Origin: Devosia sp. Leaf420 | Lineage (GTDB): Bacteria > Pseudomonadota > Alphaproteobacteria > Rhizobiales > Devosiaceae | Length of the DNA stretch: 64,000 nucleotides | Reading direction: 5' to 3' | Assembly: GCF_001425445.1 (NCBI RefSeq) | Contig: NZ_LMQU01000013.1 | Coordinates: 124,001-188,000 of the forward strand | Part shown: piece by piece, positions 16,199 to 25,023 of the stretch | Position numbering within the stretch: the stretch's first letter is position 1 | Layout of the letters: each line of letters begins with the position of its first letter | The notes under the pieces: model-generated | What the model saw: only the letters and a program-made list of their open reading frames with translations | Databases searched by the model: none | Told to the model about the DNA's origin: nothing | Made by a program: the position numbers and the translations under genes

Positions 16199-17326
16199 TT
16201 AGGCGCGTTGTAGGCCGAGGATGCGGTCGTGATCGGAAACGCGTTGCGTTTGGACCGGCCAGAGCGAATAGTCGACGCTGCCCAGTTCGCGCTGGGCGTG
16301 GACGGGCCAATTGGGGTCGTTCATTGCGCCACGTGCAAGGGCGATGAAATCGGCGTCGCCGCGCTGGATGATCGCTTCGGCTTCATGCACATCGCCAAGA
16401 AGACCGACGGCCATAGTGGGGATATCGGCGCCTTGCTTGACCGCCCGGGCGAAATCGACCTGATAGCCGGGCGCCGAGGCGATACGGCCCTGCGCAAACC
16501 CGCCGCTCGAACAATCGATGCCATCGACGCCGCGTGCCTTAAGTTCGCGCGAGAGCACGACGCTGTCCTCGACCGTCCAACCGCCTTCGGCATTGTCGCT
16601 GACCGAGATGCGCGCGAGGAGCGGCTTGTGGGCCGGCCAAGCGGCGCGCACAGCCTCGGTGACCTCAAGCACCAAGCGCATGCGGTTCTCTCGGCTGCCG
16701 CCATATTCGTCGGTCCGATGGTTGGCGAGCGGCGAGAGGAACTGGTTGAGGAGGTAACCATGGGCGGCGTGGATTTCGACCGTGTCGAAGCCCGCCTTTT
16801 CGGCGCGAAGCGTCGCGGCGACGAACCCATCAATCACATGCTGGATGCCAGCCTTATCGAGTTCTGTCGGGACCTGAAAGCTCGGATCGGCGGGGTTGGC
16901 CGATTCTGCGCTCGGCGCAACAGGCTGCCAGTGTTCGTAACCGGCCCCCTTCTTCTGCTCCTCGGTCTGCAGCTCTTCCGGACCGCGCCAGGAAACGGGG
17001 GTCGAAGCCTTGCGGCCGGCATGGGCAAGCTGAATGCCCGCGGCCGAGCCCTGCGTGTGGAGGAAATCAACGATACGGGCGAGGGGGGCGATATGGTCGT
17101 CTTTCCACAGGCCCAGGTCGGCGTAGGAAATACGGCCTTCTGCAACGACCCCAGTCGCCTCGAAAATAACGAGCCCAAAGCCGCCGATGCCGAAGCGGGC
17201 GAGATGGGCGAAGTGCCAATCATTGGCGAAACCATCGATAGCGGAATATTGGCACATGGGGGCGACAACCGTCCGGTTGCGCAGCGTCAGGTCGCGCAGG
17301 GTGATGGGGGAAAATAGTTCGGTCAT
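16199..17326 (-). CDS. NADH:flavin oxidoreductase, Old Yellow Enzyme family (YqjM/XenA type)
   Basis: The 375-residue FMN-binding TIM barrel reduces activated C=C bonds or xenobiotics with NAD(P)H. The thermophilic-like/YqjM class is shown by Cys25 and Tyr27 in APMCQYSAIDG, the substrate-binding pair in EIHAAHGYLLNQFLSP, the NHRTDEYGGSRENRMRL signature, and IALARGAMNDPNW near the end. I chose the ATG at 17326 (MTELFSPITLRDL) because the upstream extension has no homology-like character. It is divergent from the DUF2157-like gene. The physiological substrate is unknown. Confidence 0.92.
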   Translation of the reverse strand: MTELFSPITLRDLTLRNRTVVAPMCQYSAIDGFANDWHFAHLARFGIGGFGLVIFEATGVVAEGRISYADLGLWKDDHIAPLARIVDFLHTQGSAAGIQLAHAGRKASTPVSWRGPEELQTEEQKKGAGYEHWQPVAPSAESANPADPSFQVPTELDKAGIQHVIDGFVAATLRAEKAGFDTVEIHAAHGYLLNQFLSPLANHRTDEYGGSRENRMRLVLEVTEAVRAAWPAHKPLLARISVSDNAEGGWTVEDSVVLSRELKARGVDGIDCSSGGFAQGRIASAPGYQVDFARAVKQGADIPTMAVGLLGDVHEAEAIIQRGDADFIALARGAMNDPNWPVHAQRELGSVDYSLWPVQTQRVSDHDRILGLQRA

Positions 17327-17510
17327 GAAATTCTCTCGAAACGCGTCGCCGGAAACGGCATCGCTGGATAGATGCACTTCGTTCGCTCTATCGGCAAGTG
17401 CCGATGAACATATTCGTTGGCCGGCATTGCAGGGGTGCGTGTTAAGCAGCTCTGGCATGGGCAGAATCGCAGCGTTACACTAACGTTGAACGGCGCACTG
17501 GGAGAGGGCG

Positions 17511-18413
17511 ATGAAGATTACGCTAGACCTCGATGCGCTTGTCGCGGCAGGCAAAATCTCGCCCGAGGAAGCCGAACGTCTCAAAGGGTTTGCTGCAGCC
17601 GATACTGGCGCCCTCGGCGCCAATATTCTCTTCGCGCTCGGCGCCATTGCGGTTTGCGGTGGCATCGGGGCATTGCTCCCGACGCTCGAGACTTTGGTCG
17701 CGCTCGGCGCTGTGCTTTTTACGACTGGCCTCGTCGTGCGGCTGCGCGCCTTGCCGCGGATGCAGCTCTTCGCGCAAATCATCATGACGATTGGCGCTCT
17801 GGCATTGTGCAGCGGCGTCGGCGGCCTCTATGGCGACAATCCGCTCGTGCGCGTGGCGCTGACGCTTGGATTGGCCGCCGCGTCAATCGTTGCGCGATCC
17901 GGCCTTCTGGCTGCGTTTGCGGTGCTCGGCTTTGCAACTGTTCTCGTCTTCAACGATGTGTCCTGGCCGCCAAACCACATGATGGTCACCGTCATCGTCG
18001 GTTTGTGCGCACTGATCCTTGCCCTTTATATGATTTCGCTGCGCCTGCGGCCCGCAGAAGAAGGTCTGGCGATCGTCGCCATGCGCGTGGCGATTGTGCT
18101 GGTCAACGGGGCCTTTCTCCTCGGTTCTCTCTTTGGCGACGATAGCGCCGGCATCAGTTCGACGTGGTTTTCAATCGTCTGGGCGCTGGCTCTGCTCGCA
18201 TTTGGCGCCTGGGCCGTTGCAGCAAACCGGCGCTGGGTCGTCAATAGCGTCGCCGTTTTCGGCGCCGTCCACTTCTTCACGCAGTGGTTCACCTTCCTCG
18301 GCGCGCAACCTCTGTCGATCCTTGGCGGCGGGCTGCTGCTGATCGTTTTCGGTCTTGCCCTCGCGCGTTTCAACCATTGGGTCGGCGACCGGCCTACAAA
18401 AGGCAAAGCATAG
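17511..18413 (+). CDS. DUF2157-like polytopic membrane protein
   Basis: The 300-residue product starts with a soluble helical segment (DLDALVAAGKISPEEAERLKGFAA) typical of DUF2157 proteins, then has about nine hydrophobic helices to the C-terminus. Function of the family is unknown. GGGAGAGGGCG precedes the ATG. Its stop codon is directly adjacent to the ATG of the hydrolase gene, so the two are translated from one mRNA. No catalytic motif was seen. Confidence 0.7.
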   Translation: MKITLDLDALVAAGKISPEEAERLKGFAAADTGALGANILFALGAIAVCGGIGALLPTLETLVALGAVLFTTGLVVRLRALPRMQLFAQIIMTIGALALCSGVGGLYGDNPLVRVALTLGLAAASIVARSGLLAAFAVLGFATVLVFNDVSWPPNHMMVTVIVGLCALILALYMISLRLRPAEEGLAIVAMRVAIVLVNGAFLLGSLFGDDSAGISSTWFSIVWALALLAFGAWAVAANRRWVVNSVAVFGAVHFFTQWFTFLGAQPLSILGGGLLLIVFGLALARFNHWVGDRPTKGKA

Positions 18414-19298
18414 ATGACGTTTACCGCTGAGAGATTTCGCGCGCTTCTAGGTTTCGAGCAACGGTCGGCTGTCGAAACCGATCGGCAGATCGAAGACTAC
18501 GGCGATTATGTCGTCGAATATTTACGCCTGCAGATCTGCGGGCAGGATGTGCGTGGAATTCTGACGCGGCCTACCGTGGTCGATGGGACACTGCCAGCAA
18601 TCCTTTATGGCCATTCGCATGGCGGCGGCTATGCGATCGGCGCGCGTGAATTGCTCGATGGGCGCGAATATCTGGTGGGGCCGCTGGGGCCGGTTTTTGC
18701 GCGCGCCGGCTATGTAACGCTCTGCATCGATATGCCGATCTTTGGCGAGCGGGCCACGGTGAGCGAAAGCGCTGCGGCCAAGGCGTTGCTTTGGCACGGC
18801 AAATCGCTGTTCGGTGAAATGTTGTCTGATCACGCAGCGGCGCTGACTTATCTTGCAGGACGCGACGATGTCGACGCCAAGCGCATCGGGGCATTCGGGC
18901 TCTCGATGGGGTGCGTGTTGAGCTATTGGCTTGCCGCGATCGATGATCGGATCGCCGCCGTCGCACATCTCTGCTGCTTTGCCGATTTCCGAACCATGAT
19001 CGAACTCGGCGCGCATGACGGGCACGGGATTTATCTGACCGTGCCGGGCCTGTTGCGCGAGGCCGATGGCGGGACGATTGCGGCCCTGATCGCACCGCGG
19101 CCGCAATTGATCTGCGTTGGCGAGGCCGATCATTTGAGCCCGCCGCTGGCCGTGCAGCGGGCCGGGGCAGAATTGCAGCCGGCTTATGCCGGAGCGCCGG
19201 GAAAACTGGAGCTTGTGAGTGAGCCGGGTATCGGGCATCAGGAAACGCCGCGCATGCGGGAGGCGGTGCTGGCGTTTTTTGGGAAGTGGCTGGGGTAA
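18414..19298 (+). CDS. Alpha/beta hydrolase, dienelactone hydrolase/acetyl-esterase-like
   Basis: The 294-residue protein shows the nucleophile elbow GLSMG with Ser164, an oxyanion-side motif YGHSHGGGY, a probable acid in GEADHLSPP and a probable catalytic His in GIGHQETPR. The N-terminal strand order (RGILTRP..LPAILYGHSHG) matches cytoplasmic esterases of the dienelactone hydrolase or acetyl-xylan-esterase-like group. There is no signal peptide. It follows the membrane protein gene with no gap. The natural ester is not evident. Confidence 0.82.
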   Translation: MTFTAERFRALLGFEQRSAVETDRQIEDYGDYVVEYLRLQICGQDVRGILTRPTVVDGTLPAILYGHSHGGGYAIGARELLDGREYLVGPLGPVFARAGYVTLCIDMPIFGERATVSESAAAKALLWHGKSLFGEMLSDHAAALTYLAGRDDVDAKRIGAFGLSMGCVLSYWLAAIDDRIAAVAHLCCFADFRTMIELGAHDGHGIYLTVPGLLREADGGTIAALIAPRPQLICVGEADHLSPPLAVQRAGAELQPAYAGAPGKLELVSEPGIGHQETPRMREAVLAFFGKWLG

Positions 19299-19304
19299 GC
19301 CTCT

Positions 19305-20330
19305 CTAGGCGCCGTCACTCTCGCCCGGCACCAATTCCATCGGCCAAATCCTCTGTGTTCGGCCCAGGGGATAAGCCTCCGCATAGGCCGGCATCGTGGC
19401 TAGCAGCGCCTCACCGATAGCAGCGCCGAGGCCAGTAAGGGACAGGCGGAAGCAGGTGAGGCGGGGGGACATGTAGCGAGAGACGGGATTTTCGCGGAAA
19501 CCGATCACTGCGAGATCTCGCCCGGCTTGCAGGCCAGCTTCTCCAAGTTGGCGATAGAGGCCGAGCGCCAGCAATTCATAATTGAGGATGACGGCGCTGG
19601 GGCGGTCCTTCATGGCCAAGAGCTCGTGGCCGAGTTGATACCCGCCAAGCTCTGATGACGGCACACGGAAGACCATGGACGGGTCGAAGGCGATGCCGTG
19701 GCGGGCCAGCGCGGCCTTATAGCCATCAAGGAAGATGAAGCCGAGATTGATGTCATTGCTGGGCACGGCCACGGCGATGCGGCTATGGCCGGCCGAGACC
19801 AACCGATCGATGGCGCGGCGGGCGGCGCCATCGAAATCAAGGTCGATCCAGGGATAATCGCCCGGGGTGTTGGAGCGCCCCAGGGTGATGAAAGGGATGC
19901 GCATCTTGGTCAGCATATCAATGCGCGTGTCCTTGCGGTGCGTTGCCGAGATGATGAGACCATCGACCAGGCGCCGCGCCATCATGCGCTGGAGATAGAC
20001 CGCAGGGTCTTCGCCCGTGGGGCAGGGCAGGACGATAAGATCGAGATGGTGGCGGGCGAGCACGGACTGCACGCCATCGAAAACGCCCATGAAGAAGTTG
20101 TCATTGCCGCCATTCACATCGGCGCCAAGCTCGATCATGAATCCGATGGCGTTGGTGTTGCCCTGGCGTAGGCTGCGGCCTGCCTGATTAGGCACATAGC
20201 CCATGGCGGCGGCGGCTTCGAGAACGCGCTGTCGGGTCTCCGCGCTAACATCGGCTCGGCCGTTGAGGGCGCGAGAGACGGTGCCGATCGAAATGTCGAG
20301 TTCTTGCGCGAGCCGTCTGATGCCCTTCAC
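19305..20330 (-). CDS. LacI family transcriptional regulator (first of two)
   Basis: The 341-residue repressor has the N-terminal LacI helix-turn-helix IRRLAQELDISIGTVSRALNGR followed by the hinge helix (NQAGRSLRQG), then a periplasmic-binding-protein-like effector domain. It is divergent from the Gfo/Idh/MocA gene. The 144-bp region between them carries two palindromes centred on AAACGTTT, so it likely represses both itself and the divergent operon. The sugar effector is unknown; the gene context suggests a pentose- or arabinoside-derived ligand. Confidence 0.92.
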   Translation of the reverse strand: MKGIRRLAQELDISIGTVSRALNGRADVSAETRQRVLEAAAAMGYVPNQAGRSLRQGNTNAIGFMIELGADVNGGNDNFFMGVFDGVQSVLARHHLDLIVLPCPTGEDPAVYLQRMMARRLVDGLIISATHRKDTRIDMLTKMRIPFITLGRSNTPGDYPWIDLDFDGAARRAIDRLVSAGHSRIAVAVPSNDINLGFIFLDGYKAALARHGIAFDPSMVFRVPSSELGGYQLGHELLAMKDRPSAVILNYELLALGLYRQLGEAGLQAGRDLAVIGFRENPVSRYMSPRLTCFRLSLTGLGAAIGEALLATMPAYAEAYPLGRTQRIWPMELVPGESDGA

Positions 20331-20354
20331 TTGGCCCCCCCAAGAAATTTCCAG

Positions 20355-20417
20355 AAACGTTTACGGCGATGTCTTGACATGAAATCGCTCCCGATTGTAG
20401 CGTCGTAAACGTTTACG
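20355..20417. promoter_or_regulatory. Paired LacI-type operators and promoter in the divergent region
   Basis: Operator 1 centres on AAACGTTT at 20355-20362. Operator 2 is the perfect 14-mer CGTAAACGTTTACG at 20404-20417. Their centres are 52 bp apart, about five helical turns. A -35-like TTGACA at 20374-20379 lies between them, so operator 2 would overlap the start region of the plus-strand operon. Confidence 0.75.
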
Positions 20418-20474
20418 GCAACGCGTGCAGGACGCCCATAAGAGGCCCGCCGACTGTTGCAGGGGAGAGGATCT

Positions 20475-21509
20475 TTGCAGTTTACTGCCGTTCTTGCGGG
20501 TTGCGGAGCCATGTCCAAAGGCTGGCTCAACGCCCTGACCGAGCACCCTTTGCTCAAGGGGCGGGTGCGCATTGTCGGCCTCGTGGATCTCGACCCGAAG
20601 GTGGCCGAGGCGCGGGCTGCGGAATTTTCTCTTTCGGACGTGGTGATCGGTAGCGATCTCGATACGGTTCTCGCCGAGACCAAGCCCGATCTTCTGTTCG
20701 ATGTCGTCGTGCCCAATGCGCGGCCTGCACTTGTTGCGACCGGGTTGCGCCATGGTTGTCATGTGCTGACGGAAAAGCCGATGGCGCCGACGCTCGATGC
20801 TGCGCGGCAGATGGTGGCTGAAGCCAATGCAGCCGGGAAAATCCATGCCGTGGTGCAGAACCGGCGCTATGTACCGGGCGTGCGGCGCATTCGGCAGGTG
20901 ATCGAGAGCGGCGCGCTGGGGCAGTTGACCTCGATCAATTGCGATTTCTTCGTCGGTGCACATTTCGGCGGTTTCCGCGAGCAGATGGAAAACGTGCTAC
21001 TACTCGACATGGCGATCCACACGCTCGACGCGGCGCGGTTCATGGCTGGCACGGCGCCAAAGGCAGTCTATTGCCTTGAGGTCAATCCGCCGGGCTCCTG
21101 GTATGCCCATGGCGCGGCGGCCAATGCGATCTTCGAATTCGAGGACGATATCGTCTTCAACTATCGCGGCAGCTGGAGCGCTGAGGGCGCCAATACGAGC
21201 TGGGAAGCCTCCTGGCGGATCGTCGGGACCAAGGGCACGCTGCTTTGGGACGGCTACGACATATTCGAAGCGCACCAGGTGGCAGGGACCGAAGGCTTCT
21301 TCCGCGATCTGCAGCCGCTCGACATTCCCGACATGCCCGATGCGTCGAAGACCGAGGGGCATGCCAGCGTCATTGCCGATTTCCTCGACGCCATTGAAGC
21401 CGGCGCTGCACCCGAAACGGTCGGCAGCGACAACATAAAAAGCCTCGCCATGGTCTTTGGGGCCATCGAAAGCGCGCGGCTCAAGCAACGTGTTCAGATT
21501 TCAGCTTAA
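20475..21509 (+). CDS. Gfo/Idh/MocA family oxidoreductase
   Basis: The 344-residue protein has an N-terminal Rossmann fold (FTAVLAGCGAMSKGW) and the family motif HVLTEKPMAPTLDAAR, where the EKP Lys contacts nicotinamide and substrate. The C-terminal half is the alpha/beta dimerisation domain with LLDMAIHTLDAARFM holding the probable catalytic Asp/His. Such enzymes oxidise sugars, inositols or their derivatives with NAD(P)+. The start is a TTG at 20475, chosen because AGGGGAGAGG lies five bases upstream. It is the first gene of the LacI-controlled operon, followed by a TIM-barrel isomerase. Confidence 0.9.
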   Translation: MQFTAVLAGCGAMSKGWLNALTEHPLLKGRVRIVGLVDLDPKVAEARAAEFSLSDVVIGSDLDTVLAETKPDLLFDVVVPNARPALVATGLRHGCHVLTEKPMAPTLDAARQMVAEANAAGKIHAVVQNRRYVPGVRRIRQVIESGALGQLTSINCDFFVGAHFGGFREQMENVLLLDMAIHTLDAARFMAGTAPKAVYCLEVNPPGSWYAHGAAANAIFEFEDDIVFNYRGSWSAEGANTSWEASWRIVGTKGTLLWDGYDIFEAHQVAGTEGFFRDLQPLDIPDMPDASKTEGHASVIADFLDAIEAGAAPETVGSDNIKSLAMVFGAIESARLKQRVQISA

Positions 21510-21520
21510 GGTTTTTGTTC

Positions 21521-22417
21521 GTGTCCAACCCCGCCAAATCCATTCGCATCGGCACCATGATCCAATCCACGGAGGGGAAGGCGCCGGAGAATATCGCAAA
21601 AATTGCCGACCTCGGCTTTGAGAGCTTTGAGCCGTTCTTCTGGCAGACGACGAATGGCCAGGACCTGGCGGAACTGGGCAAGCGCTGTCTCGATGCGATC
21701 GGGGGTCGCGACATCACCATTTCGACCATCGGCATGTTCGGTAATCCGCTCGAAGACCAAGAGATGGACCGCCAGACGCTCGAAGGCTGGAAGCAGTGCA
21801 TCGACAATGCGCACCATTTTGGCGCGACCTGCGTCGCTGGTTTCACCGGGCGCATTCGTAACAAGGTGCTGACGGATAGCCTGCCGCGCTACAAGGAAGT
21901 GTGGAGCGAACTGGCGAAGCGCGCTGCGGACAAGGGCGTGAAGATCGCCTTCGAAAACTGCGCCATGGACGGGAATTGGGCGAGCGGCGACTGGAACATC
22001 GCGCACAATCCCGATGCCTGGGAGTTGATGTTCAACGAGACGCCGGACGACAATATCGGGCTCGAATGGGAGCCATGCCATCAGATGGTCTATCTGATCG
22101 ACCCCATGCCGCAGATCCGGAAATGGGCGCACAAATTCTTCCACATCCACGGCAAGGACGCGACGATCCGCTGGGAGGTCATCAAGGAGCATGGCGTCTT
22201 CGGCAAGGAGAAGTTCGTCTTCATGCGCACGCCGGGTTTTGGCGATAGCAACTGGACCGATGTGATCTCGGAATTGCGGCTCGCGGGCTATCAGGGCTCG
22301 ATCGATATCGAGGGCTGGCATGACCCGGTTTATCGCGGCGATCTCGAGATGACGGGGCAGGTGCATGCGCTCAATTATCTCAAGGCCAGCCGGGGCGGAG
22401 AATTTGTTGCCGCATAA
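21521..22417 (+). CDS. Sugar phosphate isomerase/epimerase family TIM-barrel protein
   Basis: The 298-residue protein belongs to the xylose-isomerase-like / AP endonuclease 2 superfamily. The metal site is suggested by IAFENCAMDG, EWEPCHQMVYLID, FHIHGKDA and the C-terminal SIDIEGWHDPVYRG. Members isomerise or epimerise ketoses and inositol derivatives. GTG at 21521 is preferred over TTG at 21515 because AAGG at 21508-21511 is properly spaced only from the GTG. It follows the dehydrogenase by 11 bases and is probably the partner enzyme in one sugar-oxidation route. Confidence 0.87.
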   Translation: MSNPAKSIRIGTMIQSTEGKAPENIAKIADLGFESFEPFFWQTTNGQDLAELGKRCLDAIGGRDITISTIGMFGNPLEDQEMDRQTLEGWKQCIDNAHHFGATCVAGFTGRIRNKVLTDSLPRYKEVWSELAKRAADKGVKIAFENCAMDGNWASGDWNIAHNPDAWELMFNETPDDNIGLEWEPCHQMVYLIDPMPQIRKWAHKFFHIHGKDATIRWEVIKEHGVFGKEKFVFMRTPGFGDSNWTDVISELRLAGYQGSIDIEGWHDPVYRGDLEMTGQVHALNYLKASRGGEFVAA

Positions 22418-22443
22418 GTCATACTTAACTTGACGTAGGCAAG

Positions 22444-22478
22444 AAAAACGTTTTTTCTGGATGAGAAAACGGTTTCTC
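22444..22478. promoter_or_regulatory. Paired palindromic operators upstream of the second LacI gene
   Basis: AAAAACGTTTTT at 22444-22455 and GAGAAAACGGTTTCTC at 22463-22478 both have a central CG and the A-rich/T-rich halves of LacI-family operators. The centres are 21 bp apart, two helical turns. They lie 12-46 bases before the GTG of the regulator gene, which suits autorepression of the whole transporter operon. Confidence 0.7.
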
Positions 22479-22489
22479 GGGAGGGTTTC

Positions 22490-23536
22490 GTGAGCGCTGG
22501 GGGAGGTCGAGTTCGCATTTACGATGTCGCACACCTCGCCGGCGTGAGCGTTGCGACGGCCTCGAAGGCCTTAAACGATACGGGCCGCATGACCGACGAG
22601 ACGCGGGCCAAGGTTAAGGTCGCTGCGGCAGAACTGGGCTTTCGGCCCAATGCGATGGCGCGGGGGTTGATCCAGCGCCGCAGCTTTACCATTGGGCTGC
22701 TGACCAACGACAGCTATGGCCGATTTACGTTGCCGGTTATGGCTGGGATTTCAGAGGCGCTGGTTGATCAGGGTGTGTCGGTTTTCCTGTGCGGGATCGA
22801 GGACGATCCGGCGCTGGGCAAGCTTCATCTCGATGCCATGCTCGACAAGCAGGTGGATGGAATCATCGCCTCGGGCAAGCGTGTGGACCGACGGTTGCCG
22901 GTGGACCTCAGCAACCTGCCAGTGCCGGTGGTCTATGCCTTTACAGAAGGGCATGAGGGGTCGGTGACGCTGGTTTCAGACGATGCGCAGGGGTCGGCCG
23001 AGGCGGTCGAGCATCTCAAGCGTCTGGGTCGAAAACGTATTGTCCACGTTACCGGTCCTGAGACCTTCGCCTCGGTGCGTGAGCGCGCGGCAGCCTATCG
23101 CAACGCGCTGGGAGGCGAGGGCATCGTGCTCCATGGCGAGTGGTCTGAGCATTGGGGACATGCGGCCGTCGATCTTCTGTGGACCGCTGAAGGCGCGCGG
23201 CCGGATGCGATTTTTTGCGGCAATGACCAGATCGGTCGCGGCGTCGTCGATGCCTTGCGCGAGCGCGGGGTCAGCGTGCCGGAAGATGTCGCCGTGGTCG
23301 GGTTCGACAACTGGGACATCGTTGCGAGCCAGACGCGACCGCCGATGACGTCGGTCGACATGAACTTGAAAGCCATCGGGCGGGAAGCCGGGCGGCTGGT
23401 CCTGGAATTGGCGGAGGGGAGGGCAGTTGAGCCGGGGATCCGGAAACTGCCGTGCCGTCTCGTCATCAGACAATCCTGCGGCGGAAACGCTGCGGTTACG
23501 CATCGACGCGGAGGGGTAGAAGCCACCGTCGACTAA
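22490..23536 (+). CDS. LacI family transcriptional regulator (second)
   Basis: The 348-residue protein has the LacI DNA-binding head VRIYDVAHLAGVSVATASKA followed by the hinge NAMARGLIQRR, then an effector domain with the typical end VAVVGFDNWDIVASQTRPPM. The GTG start at 22490 follows GGGAGGG. It is the first gene of the ABC importer and GH127 unit, 71 bases before the substrate-binding protein, so it probably senses an arabinoside or derived sugar and represses its own operon through the adjacent paired palindromes. Confidence 0.92.
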   Translation: MSAGGGRVRIYDVAHLAGVSVATASKALNDTGRMTDETRAKVKVAAAELGFRPNAMARGLIQRRSFTIGLLTNDSYGRFTLPVMAGISEALVDQGVSVFLCGIEDDPALGKLHLDAMLDKQVDGIIASGKRVDRRLPVDLSNLPVPVVYAFTEGHEGSVTLVSDDAQGSAEAVEHLKRLGRKRIVHVTGPETFASVRERAAAYRNALGGEGIVLHGEWSEHWGHAAVDLLWTAEGARPDAIFCGNDQIGRGVVDALRERGVSVPEDVAVVGFDNWDIVASQTRPPMTSVDMNLKAIGREAGRLVLELAEGRAVEPGIRKLPCRLVIRQSCGGNAAVTHRRGGVEATVD

Positions 23537-23607
23537 AGCCTGGCTGGGGCTGGAGGGCCCCAATCGGAGCAATTTGCGGCGCTTGTGCCGCTTGGGAGAG
23601 GAACGAC

Positions 23608-24837
23608 ATGAAACTGCATTTTGCCGCACTGATGGCTGCCGCCAGCATTGGCGCAATGAGCCTTGCGACGCCTGCCTTCGCGCAGGTCACGCTGAAGATC
23701 TGGTCGATCGATGGCGTCGATCGTCCCGGTATCGCCGACACCTGGTCCAAGGAATTCGACGAAGCCAATGAAGATATCGTCGTCGAATATCGCGCCGTTC
23801 CATTCGATGAGCTGGTCAACGAAACGCTGCGCGCCTTCGCGACCGGCAATGCGCCCGATATCGTCTCGTTCGACAATCCGGACTTTGCCATGTTCTCCTC
23901 GCGCGGGGCGATGCTCGACATCACCGATCGCGTGAAGAACTCGGAAATCCTGAGCAAGGCGCAGTATTTCGAAGGCCCGCTCAATTCCGTCACCTGGGAC
24001 GGCAAGCTCTACGGCATTCCGAAATATACCGACACGATCGGTGTCTTCTACAACAAGGATCTTTTCGCCAAGGCCGGCATCACCGAGCCGCCGCAGACCT
24101 GGGATGAATTTGCTGCCGACGCTGAAAAGCTGACCGATAGCGCCGCTGGCGTCTATGGCGCGACGTTCTCGGCCCGCGCCGGCGAAGAAGGCACATTCCA
24201 GTTCCTGCCCATCATCCAGATGTCGGGTGGCGGTTATGACCACGTGAACACCGAGGGCGCGGCCCAGGTGCTCGATCTGTGGAAGAAGATGATCGACAAT
24301 GGATGGGCCTCCAAGGACGTTCTCAGCCTGGGTCAGTGGGATTCGACCGGTACATTCAACTCGGGCAATGCCGCCATGGCCGTTTCTGGTCCATGGGAAG
24401 TCGATCGCATGATCGAAGACGCCAAGTTCGACTGGGGCGTGACATTGCTCCCAACCATCACCGAAGGCGGCGATCGCTCTTCGGCTCTCGGTGGCTTCGA
24501 CTGGGGCATCATGTCGACGACCAAGCATCCGGACGAAGCCTTCCGCGCGCTCGAGTTCTTCTCGAGCAAGGACGGCACGATGTTTGAAGACTTCGGTAAC
24601 CTTCCAGCCCGCGCCGATATCGCTCTGCCCGCCAGCGGCGATGCGCATAAGGACGCTGCTCTCAAGGTGTTCCAGGAACAGCTGAAGTACGCTCAGCCGC
24701 GCGGTCCGCACCCGGAATGGCAGAAGATCTCCAAGGCGATCTATGATGCCATGCAGGCAGCCCTGACCGGCCAGATGTCGTCCAAGGACGCGCTGGATCA
24801 GGCTCAGGCTTCGATCGACACCATCCTCGGAAAGTAA
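23608..24837 (+). CDS. ABC transporter sugar-binding protein (family 1)
   Basis: The 409-residue periplasmic protein starts with a signal peptide MKLHFAALMAAASIGAMSLA ending in PAFA, cleaved before QVTLKIW. The mature part has the family-1 signature around FATGNAPDIVSFDNPDFAMF and GIPKYTDTIGVFYNKDLFAKAGI. It delivers a sugar, probably an oligosaccharide, to the two permeases encoded downstream. GGGAGAGGAACG precedes the ATG. The 186-bp gap before the first permease gene holds a series of hairpins that may stabilise this segment of the mRNA, giving the usual excess of binding protein. Confidence 0.93.
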   Translation: MKLHFAALMAAASIGAMSLATPAFAQVTLKIWSIDGVDRPGIADTWSKEFDEANEDIVVEYRAVPFDELVNETLRAFATGNAPDIVSFDNPDFAMFSSRGAMLDITDRVKNSEILSKAQYFEGPLNSVTWDGKLYGIPKYTDTIGVFYNKDLFAKAGITEPPQTWDEFAADAEKLTDSAAGVYGATFSARAGEEGTFQFLPIIQMSGGGYDHVNTEGAAQVLDLWKKMIDNGWASKDVLSLGQWDSTGTFNSGNAAMAVSGPWEVDRMIEDAKFDWGVTLLPTITEGGDRSSALGGFDWGIMSTTKHPDEAFRALEFFSSKDGTMFEDFGNLPARADIALPASGDAHKDAALKVFQEQLKYAQPRGPHPEWQKISKAIYDAMQAALTGQMSSKDALDQAQASIDTILGK

Positions 24838-24845
24838 GGTCTTCG

Positions 24846-24979
24846 CCTCTCTCTAAGGGGAGAGGTCGACATGAAGCATCACCGAATTCGCGTCAGCGAA
24901 TTCGGTTGGGGTGAGGGGGCTTTCTCGTCCTCCCTGAAGAGAAGGCTCCTTCACCCCAAGTGCTTTGCAATCCGACTGC
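24846..24979. repeat. Cluster of inverted repeats between binding-protein and permease genes
   Basis: Three hairpins follow each other: CCTCTC/GGAGAGG (about 24846-24865), the perfect 11-bp stem ACCGAATTCGC/GCGAATTCGGT with a GTCA loop (24881-24906), and a longer pair starting TTGGGGTGA and ending TTCACCCCAA. The arm sequences resemble the dispersed element at 46635. Inside an operon, such structures usually protect the upstream mRNA segment. Confidence 0.7.
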
Positions 24980-25023
24980 TCCCGCAAAGGGAGGGGTGGT
25001 CTGCGGCCCGCCTTGGAGGTCTT

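Noticed and set aside
24871..25023. Upstream extension of the first permease gene
   Set aside because: The extra residues are encoded by hairpin repeat sequence, while ATG at 25024 has a good Shine-Dalgarno and starts at the first hydrophobic helix region.
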